NCBI GenBank assembly: GCA_937870585.1
Contig: CALMZE010000055.1
Location: 1 to 45,747 of the forward strand
DNA from: an uncultured Sphingomonadales bacterium
Lineage (GTDB): Bacteria > Pseudomonadota > Alphaproteobacteria > Sphingomonadales > Sphingomonadaceae
Length of the DNA: 45,747 nucleotides
Reading direction: 5' to 3'
In this document: one piece after another, positions 1 through 7,854 of the stretch
Layout: the number at the start of each line of letters is the position of its first letter
Numbering within the stretch: the first letter of the stretch is position 1
Made by a program: the position numbers and the translations under genes
Notes under the pieces: generated by a model
What the model was told of the DNA's origin: nothing
Databases searched by the model: none
What the model saw: the letters and a program-made list of their open reading frames with translations, nothing else

Positions 1-446
1 GGGCAAATGCCTGTTTCGGCCTGAATGTTCCATGGCGGCGGATTGAGTTGCGTCATCCCGTTGCCGACAACAGTCTTGGTCGCATAGAGTTCGATTAGAT
101 GGCCGGTCGGGATCGTGAAGCGCACCCGGCGTCCGGTTTCCAGCAGATCGCCCGCAGGCGCAGTTTCGGTCGCAATCCCGGCGGCTTCCAGCTTGGCCTT
201 GAAGCCATCGAGCGTTGCTTCATCGCGCACCTTGAACGCCATGAAATCCAACCCGGCGGTTTCGGCTTCGCGCAAAATGAGGCTGTTGTGATCGCGCTCA
301 TCCCAGCATTTGAAATAGACGCGGCCTGACGCATCGCGCCCGGTTTCCACCAGCCCCATCACATCGCGATAGAAATGAACGGCCTTGTCCAATTCCAGAA
401 CGCGCACTTGCGCGTGCCCCGGCCGCATGACTCCTTCGAGTGCCAT
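1..446 (-). CDS. Catechol 2,3-dioxygenase-like extradiol dioxygenase, N-terminal part (cut by window edge)
   Basis: Only about 148 residues are visible; the gene runs off the left edge. The protein opens MALEGVMRPGHAQVRVLELD and continues with the layout of the non-catalytic N-terminal vicinal-oxygen-chelate domain of XylE-type catechol 2,3-dioxygenases (HFYRDVMGL, then LILREAETAGLDFMAFKV, then TPTGHLIELYA-like IPTGHLIELYA). By family knowledge, these Fe(II) enzymes open the catechol ring next to the diol in meta-cleavage pathways. The iron ligands lie in the C-terminal domain, outside the window, so activity cannot be judged. The ATG at 446 has an AGGAGAGGA ribosome site just upstream. A consensus sigma-54 promoter lies about 65 bp upstream, and a DmpR-type activator gene lies upstream on the same strand, so induction by an aromatic effector is likely. 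The family call is firm; the exact substrate is inferred. Confidence 0.88.
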   Translation of the reverse strand, partial: MALEGVMRPGHAQVRVLELDKAVHFYRDVMGLVETGRDASGRVYFKCWDERDHNSLILREAETAGLDFMAFKVRDEATLDGFKAKLEAAGIATETAPAGDLLETGRRVRFTIPTGHLIELYATKTVVGNGMTQLNPPPWNIQAETGIC

Positions 447-509
447 TTTCGATCCTCTCCTTGTGCCAGCAGACCGGGAGGTGCCCCGCATCCGCTTCAC
501 ACATTGTTA

Positions 510-525
510 AGCAAGGACCGTGCCA
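510..525 (-). promoter_or_regulatory. Sigma-54 (-24/-12) promoter of the dioxygenase gene
   Basis: Read on the minus strand, the site is TGGCAC, five bases, TTGCT, an exact match to the core -24/-12 consensus with correct spacing. Transcription would start near 498, giving a leader of about 50 nt before the ATG at 446. It lies directly downstream of a gene for a sigma-54-dependent activator, which is the expected partner. Confidence 0.88.
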
Positions 526-588
526 GTTTTCGAGTTTAGGAAACGGCGGAATTGCGTGAGCCACACAAGAGATAAAGCTGCTTCAATT

Positions 589-632
589 TGACAAAATTGG
601 CAGGCCGCATCAGCCATTGCACAACTTTGTCA
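589..632. promoter_or_regulatory. Candidate upstream activator sites for the DmpR/XylR-type regulator
   Basis: Two 11-mers that differ at one base face each other: TGACAAAATTG on the plus strand (589-599) and TGACAAAGTTG on the minus strand (632-622). Their centres are 33 bp apart, about three helical turns, and lie roughly 96 and 129 bp upstream of the predicted sigma-54 start. Residues 584-599 also form a small palindrome (CAATTT, GACA, AAATTG). XylR/DmpR activators bind paired upstream sites at comparable distances with a related TTGA/CAATTG-rich core. Position and pairing are seen in the sequence; binding is inferred. Confidence 0.5.
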
Positions 633-2357
633 CTATGCCCCTTCTGCCAGGGCCGCCAGCGCAGGATCGAGCTTTTGCATCCGGTACGCCAGCTGACGGC
701 GCGTCATATTGAGTAGCTTGGCGGCAGCGGAAACATTGCCCTTTGCCCTTTCCAGCGCGAGCGTGACAAGCAAGCCTTCCTGCTCATCCAGATCAGCCCC
801 CATATCGAGCAGTTCCTGCGCGATCTGTTGCTTGCGCATATCCGCATTGGCAGGCTTGCAAGCAACGCGGGGCGAGACATGACTGGCGGCCAGATCCTGA
901 AACAAAGGTGGCAGATGCTCCACACCAATGTCCGCCCCATCAGGTGCGAGCAGCACCGCGCGCTCAATAAAATTCTCCAGTTCGCGGACATTGCCCGGCC
1001 AGTGATAAGCCTCCAGCGCGTGGCGCGCGCGTTCAGTCAACCGGGCGATCGGTTTGCCATATTGTGGGGCGAAACGGACCAGCATGGCATCGGTGAGCAA
1101 CCCGACATCGCCTGGCCGGTCGCGAAGTGGCGGCAGCATGATCGGATAGGTCGCCAGCCGATAATACAGGTCCGAGCGGAACCGCCCTTCCCTCATGGCT
1201 TCGGCCAGATCAACATTGGTCGCGGAAATCAGGCGGACATTCACCTTCATCGGCTTGTCATCGCCCAGCCGCTCAATCTCGCCGGTCTGGAGCACGCGCA
1301 GCAGCTTGGCTTGAGCCGCCAAGGGCAATTCGCCAATTTCGTCGAGGAACAGCGTGCCGCCATTGGCGCGCTCAAACCGGCCCTGCCGCGTTTCAACTGC
1401 GCCTGTGTACGCCCCACGCCGCACGCCAAACAATTCGGACTCAACCAACTCTGTCGGAATCGCCGAGCAATTGACGGCCACGAACGGGCCTTCGGCTTCA
1501 CGTGAGTGCTCGTGGAGCCAGCGCGCAAACACTTCCTTGCCAACGCCGGTTTCACCCAGCAACAGCACATTGACCCGCCCGCCCGCCGCTTTGCCGAGCA
1601 AGTGGAACGCTTCCACGAACCGCGCGGATGAACCAACGATATTGTCGGGCTTGGCAAAGGCCACTGCTTGCACCGGGCTCGCGCTCTCCTTGCGCAGCCG
1701 CCGCAGCTCTTCCTCGATTTCGAACTGGCCATTTTCGTCGGCGCTGTTCCAAAGCGCCTCGATCAGGTTCTGATCGTCCCAGGCTTCGGCAGGCTTGCCC
1801 ACCGCGATGCAATGGGCATGGCCCTGGCACGCGCATTGCGATTCCTGAAAAATCACCAGTCGCTTGAAAAATTCGGTCGTATAGCCCGAAGCATAGCCTG
1901 TCGCCGCCCAGCAGGCGCCGGGGTCGCCATCGTCCACGGCCAATCCCTGATCAAGATGCGCCTGCGCTTCCCAGCTTGAATTCCAATGGACAAACCCGTC
2001 GAAAGAGCCGCTTTCCCAATCAATTTCGGCTTCAACGATATGGGCTTGAGTCACCCCTTCCAGCGCGTGGAGCGCGGGGCCGATGCAAAACACATCATAA
2101 TCTTCTGCATGGCCCTGATGCTTGGCGGCGATCTTCGCATCCTGTCGCCCGCATTCAAAGCCCATCCGCCAGAACATGGCGCGCGCGCGGCTGGCCCCCA
2201 ATTGCTCAATCATCTCTCGGCGGAGTGTACCCAGACCCTTTGCGTGGAACAGCACCATGCGGGATTGGTCGAGCCAGATTTGCCCCTTGGCAGGCGCGAA
2301 ATCCAGCTTGCCTTGCAGGTCGAACCGCTCAATCAGGCTGTGCTCGTCCACGCTCAT
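633..2357 (-). CDS. DmpR/XylR/MopR-type sigma-54-dependent aromatic-sensing activator
   Basis: This 574-residue protein has the full DmpR architecture. An XylR_N/V4R sensor occupies about residues 15-190, followed by a linker and an AAA+ domain with Walker A GETGVGKE (268-275), the sigma-54 contact loop GAYTGA (315-320) and Walker B LFLDEIGE (336-343). A Fis-type helix-turn-helix closes the protein (NVSAAAKLLNMTRRQLAYRM). C149, E172, C175 and C183 reproduce exactly the spacing of the zinc site of the phenol sensor MopR. H97 and W125 keep the 28-residue spacing of its phenol-contacting His and Trp. The sensor should therefore bind a phenol-like aromatic and release repression of the ATPase. 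The gene sits just upstream of, and in the same direction as, the dioxygenase and its consensus sigma-54 promoter, its probable target. The start at 2357 has GAGGGG close upstream. Confidence 0.95.
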   Translation of the reverse strand: MSVDEHSLIERFDLQGKLDFAPAKGQIWLDQSRMVLFHAKGLGTLRREMIEQLGASRARAMFWRMGFECGRQDAKIAAKHQGHAEDYDVFCIGPALHALEGVTQAHIVEAEIDWESGSFDGFVHWNSSWEAQAHLDQGLAVDDGDPGACWAATGYASGYTTEFFKRLVIFQESQCACQGHAHCIAVGKPAEAWDDQNLIEALWNSADENGQFEIEEELRRLRKESASPVQAVAFAKPDNIVGSSARFVEAFHLLGKAAGGRVNVLLLGETGVGKEVFARWLHEHSREAEGPFVAVNCSAIPTELVESELFGVRRGAYTGAVETRQGRFERANGGTLFLDEIGELPLAAQAKLLRVLQTGEIERLGDDKPMKVNVRLISATNVDLAEAMREGRFRSDLYYRLATYPIMLPPLRDRPGDVGLLTDAMLVRFAPQYGKPIARLTERARHALEAYHWPGNVRELENFIERAVLLAPDGADIGVEHLPPLFQDLAASHVSPRVACKPANADMRKQQIAQELLDMGADLDEQEGLLVTLALERAKGNVSAAAKLLNMTRRQLAYRMQKLDPALAALAEGA

Positions 2358-2399
2358 CCCCTCAATATCCAGTCCATGTCCGCCCGGCAGGCGTCTGGC

Positions 2400-2420
2400 T
2401 TTCCGCCGTCATAGCGGAAA
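2400..2420. repeat. Short perfect inverted repeat upstream of the activator gene
   Basis: TTTCCGC (2400-2406) and GCGGAAA (2414-2420) form a 7-bp stem with a 7-nt loop. The repeat lies 43-63 bp upstream of the activator start codon, between that gene and the terminator of the TonB receptor. It could be an operator for the activator gene or part of a tandem terminator structure. No T-run follows on either strand, so an operator is slightly favoured. Confidence 0.4.
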
Positions 2421-2426
2421 CGCAAA

Positions 2427-2456
2427 GGGGTTGCACTGCGTTTGCAATGCAACCCC
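2427..2456 (-). terminator. Rho-independent terminator of the TonB receptor gene
   Basis: GGGGTTGCA (2427-2435) and TGCAACCCC (2448-2456) are perfect 9-bp complementary arms around a 12-nt loop. On the minus strand the hairpin follows the receptor stop codon (2482) by about 25 nt and leads into TTTGCGTTT. This is good terminator form, and it separates the receptor from the downstream activator gene. Confidence 0.75.
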
Positions 2457-2481
2457 CTGATGCGACCCGATCTGATAACCT

Positions 2482-5100
2482 TTAGAATTTGAAGCCGACG
2501 CGGGCATACCATTCGCGCGGGCGGCTGAACGTACCATCAATCACGCCTGAGGCCGGGATCGACGAACCCGACGTCACATAACGCTTGTCGGTCAGGTTGG
2601 TGCCACCGAACGTCAGCGTGTAGCGGTCATCCGGTGCCGTGAAGATGATGCTGGCGTTGATGATCGTGGTCGATGGACGGTTGAGCAAGATCGTGCCTTC
2701 CACATTGTTCCGCTGCTTGGAGGTATAGGTCAGATCGCCAAGCAGGGCGATTTCAGCGCCATTATCACCCAGCGGCAGATCGACGCGCGGCGAGATGTTG
2801 GCCTTCCAGTGCGGTGTCTTGGGCAGATCGCCGCCTACCGTCGCGCCCAGCTGGAAGCTGTTGGGCGCGCTCGTCACCTGCACCGCCGGATCGAGGAAGG
2901 TGTAGTGCGAGTCGGTATAGCCCACCGAACTGTTGATGGTGAGGACAGAGAGTGGCTTGGCGATCACTTCCACTTCCACGCCCTTGATCCGCGCATCGCC
3001 CACGTTCGCAATGGTGGGCGACGTGCCGACCTGATAGTTGAGCTGAATGCCGCTATATTTGGTCGTGAACGCCGAAAGGTTGAGCTGCAGGCGACGGTCG
3101 AGCAGCGTCGATTTCAGGCCCACTTCAAAGGTCTTCGCCTTTTCAGGGTTGAAACCCGAGACCGTGGTCTGCGGCGTGGTATAACGCGTAGTCCAGCCAC
3201 CCGTCTTGTAACCTGCAGAGTAGGAACCATAGACCATCACATCATCGTTCGGGTGCAGCTGGATGCCGAACTTGGGCGAGAAGTTGTTGAAGGTCTTGTG
3301 GTTGATCCCCGGCGCATAAACGCGCAGCGGATTGGTGTTGTTCACGGTCGGATAGCCCAGAATCTGCTGGCAGGTCGCGCCACCCAGAAGCGGTGCATTG
3401 GGATAAACATTGCCCGCCGTATCGGCGCAGATGTTGGAAAGCGCTGTGTTGCCCAGCGGCGTGCCGGCAAAGGCTGCCGAACCGACCAGCTTGTAGAACA
3501 CGCCGTTCACTTCCTGCTGGCCGCCTTCGAAAAACTTGCTTTCATGCGTGTAGCGCGCACCAACCGTGAAGCTGATCAGATCATTCAGCTTATAGTCGAT
3601 CTGCGCGAAGCTCGCATAGTTGGTGGTTTTGAACCAGTTCGGCCCATCAATCTGCACCGCACCCTGCGCAAATGACACCAGATCGAGCAGATAGCCCTTT
3701 TCGGTGAAGAAATAGGCACCGAACACATAGTTCAGCTTTTCATCCAGCGCGTTGCCAACCAGCTGGAATTCCTGGCTGAGCTGGCGCTGGCGCTGGTCAA
3801 AGCTTGCATGGATGATGTTGAGCGGTGACGAATCCATGTCGAGGCCGGATTTCCAACTGCTGTGCCGATAGCCGGTGATGGACTTCAGCAACAGATTTGG
3901 TGTCAGGTCCAGCTCGGCATTCAGCGTGGTGCTGTAATTGGTCAGCTTCGAGAAGTTGTTGCCCGTGGAATAGCTTGTGTCTGGATCCCCTGTGATGAAC
4001 TGGTCGGTAAACAGAAGTTCATGCGTGGCAGGATTGGCACCGGTATTGACGCCTGGCGTGTAAGTGACGCGATTGATCGCCGTTACTTCATCCCGGCGGA
4101 TGGACGGAAGCTGCGTGCCGAAGGTGGAGCAGAAATTCATCAGGCCCAGTGAGCCGAGAACCGCAGCCGGAGCTGCACGGCAGGTGTTGTATAGGAAGGT
4201 GAAATTCGGGCTGCCCGTCACCGCGGGATCACCCAGAACACCCAGCAGTGAGTGAGGCGAATTGCCCGTAGAACGCTGATAATCTCCGCTCAACGTCACA
4301 CGGAAATTGCCGCCATCATATTTGATCTTTCCGCGGATCGAGGCGTTTTCGTTACTCCCTTCCTTGGACGGCGCGTCATAGCCGACAGAAGGCAGCGCCG
4401 TGAAAGGTTTCGAGTTGGATACCAAGGCGCTGGGAAAGGGGATGCGCTTGGCATACGCCCCGCCGTTGCGGACGTTGAAGGTGATAAGCGAGGTCAGGCT
4501 GTCGCTCAGCGGCACGTCAATCGCGCCGCGCGCTTCAAACATGTTGAAGCGGCCAAAGGTCACATCGCCGCGTGCCTGGAACTCCTTCGCAGGATCGCGC
4601 GTGACGATGGAGACTGCGCCGCCGATGGTGTTGCGGCCAAACAGCGTGCCCTGAGGCCCTTTCAGAACTTCGATGCGACCGGTATCAAGCAGATCCTGGT
4701 TCGCACCGACCGAACGGGCGAGATAGATGCCGTCCACATAGACGCCCACACCCGGATCGATATTGAACGCAAAATCGCTCGAACCAATACCACGGATCGA
4801 GGCGGCCAGAACAGCTGTAGAGCCAGTGAAGGCCACGCCATTGTCAAAGTTTACGTTCGGCGCAACGGCGGTCAACTGGCTGACATTGGTCACCGCGCGC
4901 TCGGCCAGAGCGTCGCCCGAAAAGACCGAAATCGCAATCGGCACATCCTGTGCGCTTTCAGCGCGCTTCTGCGCCGTAACAACGATATCGGCAATGCCAC
5001 CATCATCTTCTGCGGCGGCATCCTGCGCCCAAACCGGCGCGGCGGCCAACAACGCTGTCGATGCGCAAAGCGCGGCTGCGAACTTCTTTATGTGTGCCAT
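2482..5100 (-). CDS. TonB-dependent outer-membrane receptor
   Basis: This 872-residue receptor begins with a signal peptide (basic MAHIKK, hydrophobic run, cleavage probably after VWA at residue 25). A TonB box follows near residues 35-43 (GIADIVVTAQ). Next come a plug domain (about 50-170, with RIEVLKGPQGTLFGRNTIGGAV-type motifs) and a beta barrel that ends in an aromatic strand, WYARVGFKF. It belongs to the large sphingomonad family that imports siderophores, vitamins or organic substrates with TonB energy; the ligand cannot be read from sequence. A LysR regulator is divergent, 150-170 bp away, and probably controls it. GGGAGG precedes the ATG at 5100. A strong hairpin terminator follows the gene. 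Confidence 0.95.
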   Translation of the reverse strand: MAHIKKFAAALCASTALLAAAPVWAQDAAAEDDGGIADIVVTAQKRAESAQDVPIAISVFSGDALAERAVTNVSQLTAVAPNVNFDNGVAFTGSTAVLAASIRGIGSSDFAFNIDPGVGVYVDGIYLARSVGANQDLLDTGRIEVLKGPQGTLFGRNTIGGAVSIVTRDPAKEFQARGDVTFGRFNMFEARGAIDVPLSDSLTSLITFNVRNGGAYAKRIPFPSALVSNSKPFTALPSVGYDAPSKEGSNENASIRGKIKYDGGNFRVTLSGDYQRSTGNSPHSLLGVLGDPAVTGSPNFTFLYNTCRAAPAAVLGSLGLMNFCSTFGTQLPSIRRDEVTAINRVTYTPGVNTGANPATHELLFTDQFITGDPDTSYSTGNNFSKLTNYSTTLNAELDLTPNLLLKSITGYRHSSWKSGLDMDSSPLNIIHASFDQRQRQLSQEFQLVGNALDEKLNYVFGAYFFTEKGYLLDLVSFAQGAVQIDGPNWFKTTNYASFAQIDYKLNDLISFTVGARYTHESKFFEGGQQEVNGVFYKLVGSAAFAGTPLGNTALSNICADTAGNVYPNAPLLGGATCQQILGYPTVNNTNPLRVYAPGINHKTFNNFSPKFGIQLHPNDDVMVYGSYSAGYKTGGWTTRYTTPQTTVSGFNPEKAKTFEVGLKSTLLDRRLQLNLSAFTTKYSGIQLNYQVGTSPTIANVGDARIKGVEVEVIAKPLSVLTINSSVGYTDSHYTFLDPAVQVTSAPNSFQLGATVGGDLPKTPHWKANISPRVDLPLGDNGAEIALLGDLTYTSKQRNNVEGTILLNRPSTTIINASIIFTAPDDRYTLTFGGTNLTDKRYVTSGSSIPASGVIDGTFSRPREWYARVGFKF

Positions 5101-5266
5101 TCGATCCTCCCAATCAAACTCTCCACCCCGGCCCCCTTTTGGCCAAGCGGTGGCAAAGAACTGATGGAGTTGGCGGTTAGTCTATCCGCCCGGATACTTT
5201 CCAATACCAATTTAAGGGCCGCGTGATACGTTTCAGGTAATTCGAATCGAAATGGGAGAGGGATGG

Positions 5267-6190
5267 ATGCAGCCCTATGCAAACCGGATAGACTTGCGCC
5301 ATCTGCGCTATTTCGTCGCCATCGTACGTCAAGGCAGCTTTCGCGCTGCGGCCGAAGAGCTCAACATTTCGCAGCCGCCCCTCACCCGCCAGATCCAGCA
5401 ACTGGAAGACATTGTGGGCACGTCGCTTCTCATCCGCCGATCCAATGGCGTCCAGACGACCGACGCCGGCGAGGCGCTGTTCACCGAAGCGCAGAACATC
5501 CTTGGGCTGGTCGAACGCGCCTGTATCAACACCCAACGCATCGGCACCGGCCAGATGGGGCGACTGGACGTAGGCGTGTTCGGGTCTGCCGTGCTCGACA
5601 TCGTACCGCGCATCGTGCTCCAGTTTCGCAACCGTTTCCCTGACGTGGAAGTCGTCCTCCACAACATGGATCGCGAAACCCAGGTCAAGGCGCTGACCGA
5701 GCGACGCATCCAGATCGGCTTCAACCGCTTCTTTCAGGATCACCCCAATCTTGTATGGGAATCGGTCGTGCGCGAACGGATGCTCGTGGCCGCCCCCAGC
5801 GATCATCCCTTGACGCAAAAGGCGGAGCTCAGCCTGCGCGATCTCGCCCATGAACCATTGATCTTCTATCCCCGCACAACCGGGCCGGGCGGGTTCAGCA
5901 ATTATCTGATGCGCCTGTTCCATAATCTCAACATCGAGCCGCAGATCGTCCAGAATGTGGATGATGTGGTCGCCGCCGTCTCGTTCGTATCGAGCGGACT
6001 GGGGCTGACGCTCGGCGTGGAATCCGCCCGCAACCTGCGCCTTCCCGGCGTCACCTATCTGCCGCTTGCTGAAGGCGAAGCCAGCGCGTTTGATCTGAGC
6101 GTGATTTACCGTGCGGGCGAAATCTCGCAACTGCAGGATGCGTTTCTGGAATCTGTCCGCGCCGTCACCGAGGAACGGCGAGACCGCTGA
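5267..6190 (+). CDS. LysR-family transcriptional regulator
   Basis: The protein is about 307 residues. It has a typical N-terminal winged helix-turn-helix (RHLRYFVAIVRQGSFRAAAE, then LNISQPPLTRQIQQLE, about residues 10-60) and a two-lobed effector-binding domain to the C-terminus (LDVGVFGSAVLDIVPRI and following). This resembles LysR regulators of aromatic or transport functions such as CatR/BenM. The ATG at 5267 is preferred because GGGAGAGGG ends four bases before it; an in-frame ATG at 5252 would add five residues and has no good ribosome site. The gene is divergent from the TonB receptor, so it probably regulates that gene and itself. A weak T-N11-A match with TTC/GAA arms lies at 5232-5246, but it is too short to trust. 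Effector unknown. Confidence 0.93.
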   Translation: MQPYANRIDLRHLRYFVAIVRQGSFRAAAEELNISQPPLTRQIQQLEDIVGTSLLIRRSNGVQTTDAGEALFTEAQNILGLVERACINTQRIGTGQMGRLDVGVFGSAVLDIVPRIVLQFRNRFPDVEVVLHNMDRETQVKALTERRIQIGFNRFFQDHPNLVWESVVRERMLVAAPSDHPLTQKAELSLRDLAHEPLIFYPRTTGPGGFSNYLMRLFHNLNIEPQIVQNVDDVVAAVSFVSSGLGLTLGVESARNLRLPGVTYLPLAEGEASAFDLSVIYRAGEISQLQDAFLESVRAVTEERRDR

Positions 6191-6269
6191 GCATTGTATC
6201 TGGACAAGGCCGCGCTGCCGGTGCAGAGGCTGAACCAGCCCATGGGCGATCGCGAGCGATCATCGACAT

Positions 6270-6344
6270 GGCCCCTTCGTCTAGCGGTCAGGACGCGGCC
6301 CTCTCACGGCTGAAACACGGGTTCGATTCCCGTAGGGGTCACCA
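6270..6344 (+). tRNA. tRNA-Glu (anticodon CTC)
   Basis: The acceptor stem GGCCCCT pairs with AGGGGTC (one G-U). The D-arm carries TAGCGGTCAGGA. The anticodon stem CGGCC/GGCTG frames the loop CTCTCAC, with CTC at positions 34-36. The T-arm is ACGGG TTCGATT CCCGT. Discriminator A and an encoded CCA end the gene at 6344. All four arms fold canonically. Confidence 0.97.
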
Positions 6345-6630
6345 TCGACCGGCTGATGATTAACCTAGACCCGCTCAACCGCATTGCGCAAATGCCTTTC
6401 GCCATCTCTCCGCGCGGTTCCTGAGGGACAACGATATCCTGTTGCGCGTGCCTCGGGTGGAAATGCGGCCATCACCTATCACTTGAAGCTGCTCATATCC
6501 GTATGGCAATGCTGTGAAGACGGCATATTTTGCGCGGAGATGCCCGGTCTCCACAGGAAAAATGTGGGGTGTTTGCTAGGCCCGGGCATCACATGAACCT
6601 CAACTGCCCTGCCCCTTTTGAAACAGGCCT
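6345..6630. other. Intergenic stretch downstream of tRNA-Glu with no convincing gene
   Basis: A 70-codon open frame (6384-6596, plus strand) exists here but lacks a ribosome site, recognisable motifs and a typical protein composition. I see no duplicated 3' end of the tRNA, no integrase and no strong hairpin. It may hold the 3' ends of the tRNA and sulfotransferase transcripts. Confidence 0.5.
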
Positions 6631-7854
6631 CTAAGCGACCCCGAAATGAGTGGAATAGCGAGAGAGGCGATCCCTGATCTCACCTGCATTCAATCCAAAA
6701 TCTTCCGGTGCATAGCGATGCGCGCCGTGCTGTTCGTTGAGTTCGGCAAGGCGGATGTTGGCTGCCTGCTCTGCCTCTTCGGACCAGGCGACATCACACG
6801 CTGCACTAAGGCGACGAATGGCCGCCTTGGGGTCAGCAACCAGTTCCGCAAAGGGCATGTCGATGAACGCGCTTTCGCCCAGCCTTTCGCGCGCCGCCAT
6901 GGCACGGTCCGTCCATAGCGCAGTGGTTTCCAGTTGATAGCGCCCCACTTCGACGGGATCGACACGGTCGCTATAGGTTGACCGGAACACAGCAAACAGG
7001 CTCGCTCCAGACGTTACAGTCTGCACAACATCCCTGTGAAGATGGATCACGCGCGCATCAGGAAACGCGGCGAACAGGCTGTCGAGCGCAGCCGTGTGAA
7101 CCGGCGCCTTGAGGATCCAGCGGCGACCGCTGCCATCGTCGAGCATCCTCAAAATGTCCGCATATCGCCGATAGCTGGGCGTCATATCCTGCTGCGCGAG
7201 CCAATGCACATAGCTTGGGCAGCGGAGCGTGGCAGGATAGCTCCAGTTCTGGAAATCGGTGCCCATGGCAAGGTTGCATTCCTCTGCTAGCGTGCCGCCC
7301 GAAGGATGGATCCCCTTCATGGCCGGATTGAGCACATGAAGCATGGCGTGCGCACCGGCCCCCGCGCTGATCAGAGCCTCACGGGCTGCTTGATCAAGGT
7401 CCGCGAAGCGCCAGGGCGCAGTCAGTTCCGACGGATAGGCCCCACGCAAACCCGGGATCGCCGCGAGCAGGCGTTGCAGCAACGTCGTTCCGGTCCGCCA
7501 GCCACCCGTGATGAAAATGGGACGGTCTATGATCCGCCGGGCAATCTCCGGATTGCGCTGCATCACATCGCTGATGGACAGGCGCGCATTCAGCTTGAAA
7601 CCTGCGCCGCCCGCCATTTGGCGTTCTCCGAGCGCATTGAGATGCCCTTCGTCCCGCGCGGAAAGGACATAGCGTTCAAAGCCGGTGCGCCAGCCTTCGT
7701 CCGCGGCCTCATCATAATTTGGCCATTTGGCCAGAACGCGCGCTGATATGGCATCGGGGTCCAGCATGAACGGTCGGGGATCGCGTGCTTTGGCCTCCTC
7801 GGCCTCGCGATAGAGGGCTTCCGCCTCAGCCGATCGGGGAGCAGCACTCCACAT
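6631..7854 (-). CDS. Sulfotransferase-family protein
   Basis: This 407-residue protein carries the PAPS-binding P-loop of bacterial Sulfotransfer_3 proteins (FITGGWRTGTTLLQRLLA, about residues 113-130). It also has a later 3'-phosphate region (WILKAPVHTAALDSLF, then ARVIHLHRDVVQTVTSGASL). These enzymes move sulfate from PAPS to hydroxyl or amino groups of small molecules, lipids or polymers. The substrate here is unknown, and some family members have not been shown to transfer sulfate. The start at 7854 is chosen because its ATG shares one base with the TAA stop of the upstream gene (TAATG), a translational coupling signal; starts further upstream would run deep into that gene. It forms a two-gene unit with the DUF1214 protein, which suggests a shared substrate. 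Confidence 0.85.
   Translation of the reverse strand: MWSAAPRSAEAEALYREAEEAKARDPRPFMLDPDAISARVLAKWPNYDEAADEGWRTGFERYVLSARDEGHLNALGERQMAGGAGFKLNARLSISDVMQRNPEIARRIIDRPIFITGGWRTGTTLLQRLLAAIPGLRGAYPSELTAPWRFADLDQAAREALISAGAGAHAMLHVLNPAMKGIHPSGGTLAEECNLAMGTDFQNWSYPATLRCPSYVHWLAQQDMTPSYRRYADILRMLDDGSGRRWILKAPVHTAALDSLFAAFPDARVIHLHRDVVQTVTSGASLFAVFRSTYSDRVDPVEVGRYQLETTALWTDRAMAARERLGESAFIDMPFAELVADPKAAIRRLSAACDVAWSEEAEQAANIRLAELNEQHGAHRYAPEDFGLNAGEIRDRLSRYSTHFGVA

Noticed and set aside
4252..5226. 324-codon open frame on the plus strand opposite the TonB receptor
   Set aside because: It is antisense to a clear receptor gene, has no recognisable motifs and an Arg/His/Ala-rich composition typical of a GC-rich shadow frame.
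5232..5246. LysR-box-like T-N11-A sequence with TTC/GAA arms
   Set aside because: The arms are only three bases, such matches are frequent by chance, and it lies almost on the LysR start codon.
5177..6130. 317-codon open frame on the minus strand opposite the LysR gene
   Set aside because: It lies antisense to a well-supported LysR gene and shows no domain; it is explained by codon bias of the opposite strand.
6384..6596. 70-codon open frame after tRNA-Glu
   Set aside because: No ribosome binding site, no similarity that I recognise and unusual composition; treated as non-coding.
6270..6630. Possible genomic-island attachment site at tRNA-Glu
   Set aside because: No integrase, no repeat of the tRNA 3' end within the window and no change in neighbouring gene style were seen.
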